DNA of 39,254 nucleotides from Paracoccaceae bacterium (GTDB taxonomy: Bacteria > Pseudomonadota > Alphaproteobacteria > Rhodobacterales > Rhodobacteraceae). This document shows positions 7,540 to 15,161 of this stretch, piece after piece. The stretch is from contig JAGQRV010000051.1 in assembly GCA_020425125.1 (NCBI GenBank), positions 1 through 39,254 of the forward strand, written 5' to 3'. Position 1 is the first letter of the stretch. Each line of letters begins with the position of its first letter. Made by a program: the position numbers and the translations under genes. Below the pieces are notes generated by a model. The model was not told where the DNA came from and made no database searches. It was given only the letters and a program-made list of their open reading frames with translations.

Positions 7540-8628
7540 TTACTCGGCGGCCGCAGCGGTCGGATGCGGCGCATCCGCGGCCGCGCCGGACGTCGTGGTG
7601 AACTTGTCGTAGAAGATCCGGTCGGTATCGAAGTCGAGCATGAAGAGGACCGGCGTCAGTGCGTCGATCATCGGCGGCGGCCCGCAGGCATAGACGTCGC
7701 CCTCGCCCTCGATCCCCAGCTCGCGCAACCTGCGGTCGACGGCCTCGTGAACGAAGCCGCGTTCGCCCTGCCAGTCGGCATCGTCATCGGCGTGGCTGAG
7801 CACGGGCACGAAGGTGACGTTCGGATGCGCCTCGGTGATCGCCGCGATCTCGTCGAGCTTGAACAGATCGTCCTGCGTCCGCGCCCCGTAGAAGAACCAG
7901 ACCGGGCGGTCTTCTCCGCTGGCGATGTGATCGTTGAGGATCGACCAGACCGGCGACATGCCCGAGCCGGCCCCGACGAGGATCATGGGTCCCTCTCGTC
8001 CTTCCCGGCGGAAGCACATTCCGTAGGGGCCTCTGACCCGGACTTCGGCACCGTTCCGGATTCCGCCGCTGTCGAGCTGGTTGGAGAACTTTCCGTCTGG
8101 ATATTTCTTGATGATGAAGGAGAGCCTTTCGCCTTCGCTCGGCGGATTTGCCATGGAAAACGAACGCGTGATCGTCTCCCCTTCTTCCGTTGTGACGGTG
8201 ATGTCGACATATTGGCCGGCCCAGAATTTCAACGGCGAGTCGAGGTCGATCTCGACGCTGCGGATGTCGTGGGTCAGCCGGTCGAAGCCGACGATCCGCC
8301 CGGTGAAGTCCTTGACTGCGATGGCTTTCGACAGGACCTCCTCGTCGAAATTCAGAAGCTCGATGTCCACGTCCGTATAGGCGTGGGACCGGCACATCAG
8401 GATGTGGCCGGAATCGCGCTCCGAGTCGTTGAGCGCGAAGGTCGAGTACTTGAGCAGATCCACCTCGCCGTCGAGCAGGATGCACTTGCAGGCCGAACAC
8501 TGGCCTTCCTTGCAGCCGTGCGGCAACGCGATGCCTTGCCGGAACGCGGCATCAAGGATCGTCTCCCCCTCCTCGACCTCGAACTGGACGCCGACCGGTT
8601 CCAACCGGACGGTATAGGTGTCCGCCAT
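7540..8628 (-). CDS. prmB: Monooxygenase NADH reductase ([2Fe-2S] ferredoxin + FAD/NAD domains)
   Basis: A 362-residue reductase that passes electrons from NAD(P)H through FAD and a plant-type [2Fe-2S] cluster to the hydroxylase. The cluster ligands are C39, C44, C47 (GCKEGQCSACKC) and C79. The flavin motif TRSFSMAN is in the middle domain. The nucleotide domain shows GAGSGMSP and a C-terminal YACGPPPM. The Ala/Pro-rich tail of about 15 residues is extra. The ATG at 8628 is preceded by GGAGGT at ideal spacing, which rejects a longer start at 8643. Its place between the alpha and beta hydroxylase genes is diagnostic of the group 5 (propane/THF) monooxygenase layout. Confidence 0.95.
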   Translation of the reverse strand: MADTYTVRLEPVGVQFEVEEGETILDAAFRQGIALPHGCKEGQCSACKCILLDGEVDLLKYSTFALNDSERDSGHILMCRSHAYTDVDIELLNFDEEVLSKAIAVKDFTGRIVGFDRLTHDIRSVEIDLDSPLKFWAGQYVDITVTTEEGETITRSFSMANPPSEGERLSFIIKKYPDGKFSNQLDSGGIRNGAEVRVRGPYGMCFRREGREGPMILVGAGSGMSPVWSILNDHIASGEDRPVWFFYGARTQDDLFKLDEIAAITEAHPNVTFVPVLSHADDDADWQGERGFVHEAVDRRLRELGIEGEGDVYACGPPPMIDALTPVLFMLDFDTDRIFYDKFTTTSGAAADAPHPTAAAAE

Positions 8629-8701
8629 TTGGTGACCTCCCAAGACCTCTCCGTTCCCGGCCAGGGATCTGGCGGGCGACGAGGTGTTCTGGTTGCGGTG
8701 G

Positions 8702-8725
8702 GGCGGAGGCCGCGCGGCCCCCGCC
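8702..8725 (-). other. Intercistronic hairpin between prmA and prmB
   Basis: Two 12-base arms (GGCGGAGGCCGC and GCGGCCCCCGCC) form an almost perfect GC-rich dyad with one A/C mismatch, 10 bases past the prmA stop. The 106-bp prmA-prmB gap is the longest inside the core. It may set a higher prmA dose or slow RNA decay. Confidence 0.4.
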
Positions 8726-8734
8726 GTTGATCGC

Positions 8735-10402
8735 TCAGTTGCAGGGATTGATGGTGAACCCGGCCTTGTACTCGGCGATGTGCTTCTCGCGATCCGCGGG
8801 GCTCATCTCGCGCAGGAGCGTGAGCGGCGACAGCAGCGTATGGCCGCGCACGTCGTCGAGCGTCCACATGTCCTTGTCGTCGAAGCGCAGATGCGGCTGC
8901 GGGATCAGGGTCTTACCGTCCTCGCGAACGAAGTTCAGATCCTTGATCGCGTCGGCCAGATCCCAGCCGTGGTACAGCGTCTCCCACTCGCGCTTGCCCG
9001 AGAAGCGGCCCATGGCGGGTGTCGGGCGTCCCTCGTACTCGTCCGAGAACGCCTCGACGGCCGTCCAGCGGTCAAGCTCGTGCGCAAAGGTATGCAGCTT
9101 GCCGTCGATCTCGTCGACGACCATGTCCTCGCGGATGAGGCACGGCACCAGGCACGACCAGCAGCGATGCGGGTAGACGTAGCCGACATCCTCGTTGAAG
9201 GTGATCACCTTCTGGCCCGGCTTCGACAGCTTGCCGTACCATTTCCAGAAATCGCCGAACTCGGCGTACCAGCCCGGGTACTTGTGCTCGAACCACTCGA
9301 AGTCCTTGTCGGTCTGGGCCTCGATTCGCCAGAAGTTCACCGGCCAGCCGACTGCGAAGAACTGCGCGACCTTGTGGACGTAGTTCTTCTTGGTGATCCG
9401 GTTCCAGGCCTCGTGGACGTCGTCGTGATGCACCTTGATGCCGTACTTTTCCAAGGGAAGCATGTAGGTGCGGTAGTAATCCTCGAAGATCCAGCGGTGC
9501 CACATCTCCGCATAGGACTCCTTGTCCTTGTCGCGGTTGGTTGTGCCGTATTCGATGAACGTCCCAATGGCCGCATCGACGATGGCGTGGTTCTGCCAGA
9601 ACGCGTAGCGCAAGTCGCGTTCCAGAAGCAGATGGTTCTCCGGCTCCTTCAGGGCCGCCATCAGCATCGAGTGGCCGTTGCCGATATGCCGGCTTTCATC
9701 CGACTGCACCGACAGGAACACGGTCGGCAGGGCATAGTCGCCGTTGCGGGCCGCTTCCGATGGCATGGCCACGAAAAGCGTGTTGGTGAAGGCGGTCTCG
9801 GCGACGACGGTCAGGTACATGCAGGCGGCGGTCATGGTGTCGCCGGTGATGAAGCCCTCGCCGAACTGGCGGCCGATCGTGGTGGCATAGCACTTGCCGA
9901 AGGCTTCCTCGGTAATGTCGAACCCGGCCGGGTCGATGTAGTTCTCCATGTACCACTTCTTCAGGTTCATCTGGATCGTGGAATGGCGGAACTCGTCGAC
10001 CATCTGCATGGTGAAGCCGGTGCGCAGATCCTCGCCCGGCGCCAGACGGCCGACCATCGCCATGGAGCGCGCGGCAGAGATTTCCGGAAACGGGATGATC
10101 GCCAGGAACAGCTTCATCCATTCGACCCAGCGCGGCTCCACATTGCGGAACATGTCGCCGCGGAGGGCCGCATCGAGCGCGCCGTAGACGCGGTTGTCCT
10201 TTTCTTCCTGCATCGGGAAGTAGGACCGCAGCACCTGCTTCATCGGATCGCGCGGCGCCTTGGTGATCTTGTAGTCGGTGGGGAAGGTGTTCGCTTCCTG
10301 GACATAGGTCGGGTTCCACCCCAGGTCGGCGATCTTCTTCGTCGCCTCCCCGACCGAGATGCCCCGCTGGGACGTGATCTTGTTGAGCGTCAAAGACGTC
10401 AT
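8735..10402 (-). CDS. prmA: Diiron monooxygenase hydroxylase alpha subunit (propane monooxygenase type)
   Basis: A 555-residue catalytic subunit holding the carboxylate-bridged diiron centre that inserts an oxygen atom from O2 into a C-H bond. The six ligands align with those of MmoX: E107 (PFPEISAA), E137 and H140 (VDEFRH), E202 (VAETAFTN), E236 and H239 (SDESRH). The blocks LPTVFLSVQSDESRH and NGHSMLMAAL are characteristic. The length and A-B-C-D gene order point to group 5 (PrmA/MimA/ThmA); exact substrate (propane, THF, phenol, acetone) cannot be told from sequence. The ATG at 10402 follows GGAGG at eight bases; the frame extends to 10642 but that part does not resemble the family. First gene of the operon, under the sigma-54-type promoter at 10673-10687. 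Confidence 0.96.
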   Translation of the reverse strand: MTSLTLNKITSQRGISVGEATKKIADLGWNPTYVQEANTFPTDYKITKAPRDPMKQVLRSYFPMQEEKDNRVYGALDAALRGDMFRNVEPRWVEWMKLFLAIIPFPEISAARSMAMVGRLAPGEDLRTGFTMQMVDEFRHSTIQMNLKKWYMENYIDPAGFDITEEAFGKCYATTIGRQFGEGFITGDTMTAACMYLTVVAETAFTNTLFVAMPSEAARNGDYALPTVFLSVQSDESRHIGNGHSMLMAALKEPENHLLLERDLRYAFWQNHAIVDAAIGTFIEYGTTNRDKDKESYAEMWHRWIFEDYYRTYMLPLEKYGIKVHHDDVHEAWNRITKKNYVHKVAQFFAVGWPVNFWRIEAQTDKDFEWFEHKYPGWYAEFGDFWKWYGKLSKPGQKVITFNEDVGYVYPHRCWSCLVPCLIREDMVVDEIDGKLHTFAHELDRWTAVEAFSDEYEGRPTPAMGRFSGKREWETLYHGWDLADAIKDLNFVREDGKTLIPQPHLRFDDKDMWTLDDVRGHTLLSPLTLLREMSPADREKHIAEYKAGFTINPCN

Positions 10403-10672
10403 GCCATGAGCCTCCGTTGTTGTCCCGGCACCGCGCGGCGCGGCGCCATGCGACGGCCAGAGCCGCCATTCTTGCTGTCCGATCCGGGGCGCGCCTGCTC
10501 CGCGCGGCTCCGCATCGCCTGGATCACGGCAAAGGTTCTGGTCGGTTCCCGGCCGCCGCTGGTGCTCCCTGCCCCGCCATGCGGGTCTGGATCGCGGCGT
10601 CCTCGGTCCTCCCATCCTTCGTTCTTGTCGCGTCCCGGACACACCGGGTCGGCTTCTTCTGCATGACTAGAC
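10403..10672 (-). other. Long GC-rich leader of the prm operon
   Basis: If transcription starts about 12 bases below the -12 element (near 10661), the prmA message has a leader of roughly 260 bases. It is GC-rich with runs of GCGC complementarity near 10425-10445. I see no known riboswitch and no supportable small gene in it. Confidence 0.35.
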
Positions 10673-10687
10673 GCAAGACCCGTGCCC
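10673..10687 (-). promoter_or_regulatory. Sigma-54 (-24/-12) promoter of the prm operon
   Basis: Read on the minus strand the sequence is GGGCACGGGTCTTGC. It matches the consensus TGGCACG-N4-TTGC in all core positions except the first T, with the correct 10-base gap between the invariant GG and GC. Transcription should start near 10661. Sigma-54 control of soluble diiron monooxygenases is known (mimR/mmoR-type activators), and this window encodes both an activator and an RpoN paralog. Confidence 0.8.
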
Positions 10688-10705
10688 GCTCCGGCCGATC
10701 CGCAT

Positions 10706-10724
10706 GAAAAAATTCTGAAAAAAT
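10706..10724. promoter_or_regulatory. Phased A-tracts (bent DNA)
   Basis: Two copies of GAAAAAAT occur exactly 11 bp apart (10706 and 10717), in helical phase, inside very GC-rich DNA, 20-40 bp upstream of the -24 element. Phased A6 tracts bend DNA and would help activator looping. Confidence 0.55.
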
Positions 10725-10737
10725 CGAGAGCGGCAAT

Positions 10738-10750
10738 TAACGCGTTGATC
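10738..10750 (-). promoter_or_regulatory. IHF-like binding site
   Basis: On the minus strand GATCAACGCGTTA matches the IHF core WATCAA-N4-TTR in all but the first base. It lies about 55 bp upstream of the -24 element, between the promoter and the putative activator sites, which is the standard IHF position at sigma-54 promoters. Confidence 0.55.
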
Positions 10751-10839
10751 CGGAAAAGATAAAATCCAGCTGGGATTTGGAGACAACGTCCGGCCCACAA
10801 TCCTGCCGCCAGCAACGCAGCACGACACCGGCCCGGCAC

Positions 10840-10865
10840 TGTCAACGGATGTTACAGATGTAAAG
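10840..10865. promoter_or_regulatory. Putative activator site 1 (TGT-N11-ACA)
   Basis: TGTCAACGGATGTTACA is a TGT-N11-ACA dyad-like site, followed at once by TGTAAAG (10859-10865). It is about 155-175 bp upstream of the -24 element, a normal distance for an upstream activating sequence of a Fis-type activator. Confidence 0.45.
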
Positions 10866-11007
10866 GCCAGCCTGTTTCGCGGCGAACGCAAAAGGAAATC
10901 ATGCCGCATTGCAGAACATCGGCGGCAGACCCGGATCGAAAATCCAAGCGTCCGGCCCACCTGATTCGCCGCAATTTACGGCTTCTCGGAGCGACGTGCG
11001 CGGCAAG

Positions 11008-11024
11008 TGTAACGTTTTGAAACA
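11008..11024. promoter_or_regulatory. Putative activator site 2 (TGT-N11-ACA)
   Basis: TGTAACGTTTTGAAACA has the same TGT-N11-ACA shape and length as site 1. The centres of the two sites are 168 bp apart, close to 16 helical turns. Confidence 0.45.
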
Positions 11025-11039
11025 GGCCGCTCGGACGCC

Positions 11040-11065
11040 TGTAAAGCTCTGTTCCGGACTTTACA
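11040..11065. promoter_or_regulatory. Putative activator site 3, perfect TGTAAAG/CTTTACA dyad
   Basis: A perfect inverted repeat, TGTAAAG at 11040-11046 and CTTTACA at 11059-11065, with a 12-base spacer. TGTAAAG also occurs in site 1. It lies between the leftward operon and the rightward gene at 11240, so it could serve either side. Confidence 0.45.
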
Positions 11066-11239
11066 ATTCCGGCGACATTTTCTTTCGCCAATTCTATCAG
11101 AAACCCACGGCGCAGGTTTTTTCGATGTATCGGGACTGATAAATTCGACCGTCAATGAAGCCACAGCCTTTTGCAGCCGGACCGGGAAATTCCATTCCGC
11201 GACTGCAGAAAGGCGCAAGCCAATCCGGATCGCCGCGGA

Positions 11240-11701
11240 ATGACACGACCACGCACACCATTCGAAGACGCGGCGCCTTCGCGGCAGATCGCCGAGCGCC
11301 TGGTTCAACGCAGTCCGCAGGATCTGGTCTTCGTCATGCGGTTTCTCGGCGAAAGTCAGCTGCTTCTTTATGACCATTTCCGGCGCTTCGTGGCCGAGGA
11401 GCTCGCGCAGCGTGGCGCCACCCGGGACCGGCATCCGCTGCTGCAGCTTTTCATCGACGCCCATGCCAACGAATTGCGCGAGTTCGTGTTTACCGGCGTG
11501 TCGCTGGCCCGCCAGTTCCGCCTGCCCGAGATCGAGACGCTGACCGGCGACGCGGAAACGATGATGCGGATCGACATCTGGGACGCACTGGCCGGACACG
11601 TGGAGATGGCTCAGTGGCGCTTCCTTCAGCAGGCCGACGGCCTGCCGGCGCAGCTCGACCAGATGGAAGCGGCGCGTGCCGCCGGGAACGGTCCAAGATG
11701 A
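11240..11701 (+). CDS. Hypothetical helical protein
   Basis: A 153-residue soluble protein with no family I recognise. It reads as mostly alpha-helical (Leu, Phe, Arg, Glu rich), with scattered His residues, and has neither signal peptide nor membrane segment. The ATG at 11240 is the likely start, though the upstream GCGGA is a weak ribosome site; the frame is open back to 11171. It is the first rightward gene after the shared control region of the prm operon and heads a group ending in an RpoN paralog, so it may belong to the same regulatory unit. Function unknown. Confidence 0.6.
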   Translation: MTRPRTPFEDAAPSRQIAERLVQRSPQDLVFVMRFLGESQLLLYDHFRRFVAEELAQRGATRDRHPLLQLFIDAHANELREFVFTGVSLARQFRLPEIETLTGDAETMMRIDIWDALAGHVEMAQWRFLQQADGLPAQLDQMEAARAAGNGPR

Positions 11702-11715
11702 CCGCCCCTGCCGTG

Positions 11716-11991
11716 TCAGTTCACGGGGCCGTCCGGTCCGGGCGCGCCGGGCAGCAGGTCCCAGATTGCCGAAATATCCTCGCGCAGCCGGCGGTGGGTT
11801 TCGGCCATGACCGCGTCCCGGTCGGCATCCGGCAGCGCCGCCAGGGCACGCTGCGCATCCAGGACCGCGGCGGGATCGTCGCCCCGCGCTGCGGCCTCGG
11901 CGAGCTGAAAGGCCGGATGTTCCGGGTCGAACCGTCCGGCAAGGGCAGCCGCGAGAGCGGCGAAGAAGCGGGTCTGGGGCGGGAAGGCCAT
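11716..11991 (-). CDS. Small hypothetical protein on the opposite strand
   Basis: A 91-residue acidic, Ala-rich, helical protein (MAFPPQTRFFAALAAALAGR at the start). AGAGGA stands at good spacing before the ATG at 11991, and the stop is 14 bp from the convergent end of the gene at 11701. It interrupts an otherwise rightward series, facing the preceding gene and divergent from the next with a 69-bp gap. No known domain recognised. Confidence 0.5.
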   Translation of the reverse strand: MAFPPQTRFFAALAAALAGRFDPEHPAFQLAEAAARGDDPAAVLDAQRALAALPDADRDAVMAETHRRLREDISAIWDLLPGAPGPDGPVN

Positions 11992-12060
11992 CGCGTCCTC
12001 TTGCGCGGCGGACGACCGATCCGTCGTCCGGATTGGCCCGAAGGCATAGGGGAGAACCAG

Positions 12061-12354
12061 ATGAGCCGTCAACCTCGCCCCATCGCCGAGATCCTGAATG
12101 AGCGCCTGGAAACGGTCGCCCGGATCGCCGCCCAGAACGCCGAGCACCTGCGCCTGCTCCAGTTTGCCGGCGGGCTCGAGATTCACCGCCTGCGCGCGGA
12201 GCGGGACGGCGAGGACGTCCCGGAAGAACATGGCCCGGCCGAAACCGACGCAGCCGTAACGCGCTCGCAGGAGCGTCTCGATGCGCTCGAGGCCGAGCTT
12301 GACCGGATCGACCGCGAACTTGCCGAAGCCACCAACCCGGGGACCACGAACTGA
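12061..12354 (+). CDS. Small coiled-coil hypothetical protein
   Basis: A 97-residue, strongly charged protein. Residues 65-90 have the heptad-like RLDALEAELDRIDRELAEA pattern of a coiled coil. The ATG at 12061 is preceded by GGGGAGAACC. Its TGA overlaps the ATG of the WD40-like gene by one base, so the two are translationally coupled and may act together. No catalytic motif is seen. Confidence 0.65.
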   Translation: MSRQPRPIAEILNERLETVARIAAQNAEHLRLLQFAGGLEIHRLRAERDGEDVPEEHGPAETDAAVTRSQERLDALEAELDRIDRELAEATNPGTTN

Positions 12355-13472
12355 TGGACGATGTGCTGACCCAACCTTCCCTGTTCGACCTCTTGGCGCG
12401 GTGCTGGCCGCTGGGCAACGCGGTATCGTCCGCAACTTTCAACCACGCGCAGACCGCCGTCGCCTTTGCCTGTGCCGACGGACGCGCCGCTGTGGTGGCG
12501 CTCGCCGATGACGAGGCTCCGGGCAAGCGGATCCGCATAGAGTTCGACACCGGACGCACGACGATCCGTCCGAGAACCCGGCCTCTGCCGCCGCCGATCA
12601 TGGTCGGCCCCCTCCCCGGCGGCAGGGCGCCGTCCCTCGTCGCGCTTGGAGAGCAGGGCTTCTGCCTCGGCGCGGGGGACGGCAGCCTTCACCGGATGAC
12701 GGCGCGCGGGCAGATGCTGTCCTTCGCCCCGGCCGCATCCGTCCCCGTCACCGCACTGGCCAGCCATGCCGGAACCGAAGGGGTCGCCGCGGCGCGCGGA
12801 CACCGCCTGAGCCTTCACGGCCCGACCGGAGCCGAGACCGCTGCGACAAACCTCGCGGAGGAGATCGGCGTGATCGCCCATGCGCCCGACGGGAAAGCGC
12901 TGGCGGCCGGGCACGGTCCGTTTGTGACCGTCTTCGCTGCCGACGGCCTCGGGGACGAGCGGCCGATCGGCGTCGGCGCTCCGGTCGTGTCGCTGGCCTG
13001 GAGCCAGGACGGAACGCGCCTCTGCTGTGGCTGCGGCGACCGCAGCGTCGCAATCGTCGATCCGGCGACAGGCACAGTGAAACGGATCGACAGTTTCCCG
13101 GCCGTACCCGCCGCCCTCGACGTCTCGCACCCGGCTTCGGCGCTGCTCGCCTCGGGCACCTACCGCCTTGCCGCATGGTCCTTGCGCGGCGACTCGGCCC
13201 TTCCGCTGAAGACCGGGCGGCCCGGCCTCGTGCTCGTCGATCAGGTCGCCGCCCATCCCACGCGCGGGATCGCCGCGACCGGCTATACCAGCGGCCTTTT
13301 GATCCTGTCGCATCTCGGCCAGGCCGGCGAGGTCCTGCTGCGCGAGGGCGCGAGCGGACCGGACGCCGCTGTCACCGCGCTCGCCTGGTCGGACGATGGC
13401 CGCCACCTGGCCGCCGGCACGGCCTCGGGCGACGCGGCGGTGATCACCTTCCCCGACCAATTCTTCAAATGA
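12354..13472 (+). CDS. WD40-like beta-propeller protein
   Basis: A 372-residue soluble protein built of repeated beta-strand units. Recurring blocks such as VVSLAWSQDGTRLCCGCGD near residue 215 and AVTALAWSDDGRHLAAGTAS near residue 340 carry the A-W-S-x-D-G-x-x-L pattern of WD40-type blades. About six or seven units fit the length. There is no signal peptide. Such propellers serve as protein-binding platforms. It starts inside the stop of the coiled-coil gene and is followed 22 bp later by a 57-residue gene and then an RpoN paralog, which suggests a regulatory or assembly role; this is inference only. Confidence 0.75.
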   Translation: MDDVLTQPSLFDLLARCWPLGNAVSSATFNHAQTAVAFACADGRAAVVALADDEAPGKRIRIEFDTGRTTIRPRTRPLPPPIMVGPLPGGRAPSLVALGEQGFCLGAGDGSLHRMTARGQMLSFAPAASVPVTALASHAGTEGVAAARGHRLSLHGPTGAETAATNLAEEIGVIAHAPDGKALAAGHGPFVTVFAADGLGDERPIGVGAPVVSLAWSQDGTRLCCGCGDRSVAIVDPATGTVKRIDSFPAVPAALDVSHPASALLASGTYRLAAWSLRGDSALPLKTGRPGLVLVDQVAAHPTRGIAATGYTSGLLILSHLGQAGEVLLREGASGPDAAVTALAWSDDGRHLAAGTASGDAAVITFPDQFFK

Positions 13473-13494
13473 CGCCCGCAACGGAGGACCCCCG

Positions 13495-13668
13495 ATGACC
13501 CGGCAACTCACCCCCGAAGAAGAGAGCAAGGACCGATTCTTCGCGCGCGTAGCCGCCTTGTCCGAAGAAATGATCGCGGCCCACGGCAAGGAGTTCGCCA
13601 TGGGCACGCTTGTCCTGGCGGCCCGCTGGATCGCCGAGGGCAAGATGGAAAAGGCTAAGGCCAACTGA
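13495..13668 (+). CDS. 57-residue hypothetical protein
   Basis: A short soluble protein, charged and helical (starts MTRQLTPEEESKDRFFARV, ends in a Lys-rich tail). GGAGGACC lies at good spacing before the ATG at 13495. Its TGA shares bases with a downstream ATG (TGATG at 13666-13670). The good ribosome site and tight fit in the operon argue that it is real. Function unknown. Confidence 0.6.
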   Translation: MTRQLTPEEESKDRFFARVAALSEEMIAAHGKEFAMGTLVLAARWIAEGKMEKAKAN

Positions 13669-13841
13669 TGTCGCCCGCGCCCCACCAGATCCCGGCTTTG
13701 CCGCTGCGGATCACTCCCTCCGTCATGCCGTCCGACGCGGCCGTTCCGGATCCGTATCGCCGGACCGTCCGGCCGTTGCGGCCCAGCGGACCGGTCGACC
13801 GGCGCCGATCAGCCGCACCGCAAGCGGAGCCAGCCGCATGA
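13668..13841 (+). CDS. Possible 57-residue Pro/Arg-rich coupling ORF
   Basis: A short frame that begins in the TGATG of the preceding gene and ends in the ATGA of the RpoN gene (13838-13841). Its product is rich in Pro, Arg and Ala and looks unstructured. It may serve only for translational coupling, or it may be chance; there is no protein-family support. Confidence 0.3.
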   Translation: MSPAPHQIPALPLRITPSVMPSDAAVPDPYRRTVRPLRPSGPVDRRRSAAPQAEPAA

Positions 13842-15142
13842 CCCTTGCGCTCCGCGTCGAACAGGGCCAGCGACTCGCCACGACGCCGCAGATGCGTCTG
13901 GCGCTCGATGTGCTGTCGATGTCGACCGACGCACTGTGCGACCACCTCCGGGCCGCGGCCGCCGCGAACCCGTTTCTCGACCTCAGCTGGCCGTCCTCGG
14001 CGTCGGGCTCCGGGCCGGACGACCTGCCGGATCTGGCCGAGGAGTGCGGGCTCTACGCCCATGTCCTGGCGCAGATCCCGCTCTGCCTGCCTGCGGGACG
14101 GCCGCGCGAGATCGCTCTGTGCTTCGCCGACGCGCTGGAACCCACGGGCTGGTTGGGACTGCCGCTCGACCGCATCGCCGCGGCGTCAGGCTGTTCCCTG
14201 AACGAGGCGCGGTCGGTGCTCGACGGGTTGCAGCGGATGGAGCCTGCGGGGCTCTTTGCCCGCGATCTCAGGGAATGCCTTCGCCTGCAGGCCGCCGATC
14301 TGGGCTGCGACAGCCCGGCGATGCTGCGGATCCTCGACCGTCTCGACCTGGTGGCCGCAGGCGATCCCGCGGCGCTCGCGGCGGCCTGCGGGATCAGCCC
14401 TGACGACGCGGCCGCCTGTCTGATGCGGATCCGCGGCATGGATCCGAAACCGGGTGCGCGATTCTCGACCGACCCCACCCTGGCGCGGGCGCCCGATCTC
14501 GTGGTGACGGAAGCGAACGGGCGCTGGCATGTGGCCCTGAACCGATCGGACATGCCGGCGGTGCGGATCGCGGATCCGGGGCGGAATGTCACGCTGTCGC
14601 CCGAACTGGGCGACGCCTTGCGGGCTGCCACCTGGCTCCAGCGCGCCGTGGCGCAGCGTCACCAGACCACGCTGACCGTGGTCTCCGAACTGCTGCGCCG
14701 GCAGGGCGACTTCCTGGCCCGGGGTCCGGCGGCCCTGCGTCCGCTCAGCCAGCGGGACCTCGCCCGCACGCTCGGCATCCATGAAAGCACGGTCAGCCGC
14801 GTCGTCGCGGGGCTGACCATCGCCACGCCGCACGGGGTCTTCGCCGTCAAGGCGCTTTTCACTCATGCCAGCGGGCCGGATGGCCGCGGACCCAGCGCGG
14901 CGGCGCTGCGGCACCGGATCGCCGCCCTGATCCGCAGCGAGGATCCGGCACGGCCGCTGTCCGACGGCGCCATCATGGAGCGGCTCTGCGCCGAGAACCT
15001 GACCGTCGCCCGCCGCACCGTCACGAAACACCGCGAAGCTCTGGGCCTGCCACCCGCCCAGGACCGCCGGCGCGCCCATGGCGCCTGCTTGCGGGCCGGC
15101 CTCGCGTTGCCAACCGGTGGCTCGGCAAGAGGCCAAGCATAG
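13838..15142 (+). CDS. rpoN: RNA polymerase sigma-54 factor paralog
   Basis: A 434-residue sigma-54. Region I is seen at the start (LRVEQGQRLATTPQMRLALD, then the AANPFLDL block), followed by a short acidic linker, as in compact alphaproteobacterial forms. The DNA-binding helix-turn-helix is LARTLGIHESTVSRV near residue 310, and the RpoN box is ARRTVTKHRE near 391-400, where the usual ARRTVAKYRE Tyr is His. After the box a 22-residue tail departs from the family. GGAG lies before the ATG at 13838. Sequence is divergent from housekeeping RpoN, so this is probably a specialised copy. Methanotroph sMMO clusters also carry an rpoN gene, and Rhodobacter has several non-exchangeable copies. It probably transcribes the prm operon. 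Confidence 0.9.
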   Translation: MTLALRVEQGQRLATTPQMRLALDVLSMSTDALCDHLRAAAAANPFLDLSWPSSASGSGPDDLPDLAEECGLYAHVLAQIPLCLPAGRPREIALCFADALEPTGWLGLPLDRIAAASGCSLNEARSVLDGLQRMEPAGLFARDLRECLRLQAADLGCDSPAMLRILDRLDLVAAGDPAALAAACGISPDDAAACLMRIRGMDPKPGARFSTDPTLARAPDLVVTEANGRWHVALNRSDMPAVRIADPGRNVTLSPELGDALRAATWLQRAVAQRHQTTLTVVSELLRRQGDFLARGPAALRPLSQRDLARTLGIHESTVSRVVAGLTIATPHGVFAVKALFTHASGPDGRGPSAAALRHRIAALIRSEDPARPLSDGAIMERLCAENLTVARRTVTKHREALGLPPAQDRRRAHGACLRAGLALPTGGSARGQA

Positions 15143-15161
15143 ACCTCGGGAGGAAGAAGCA

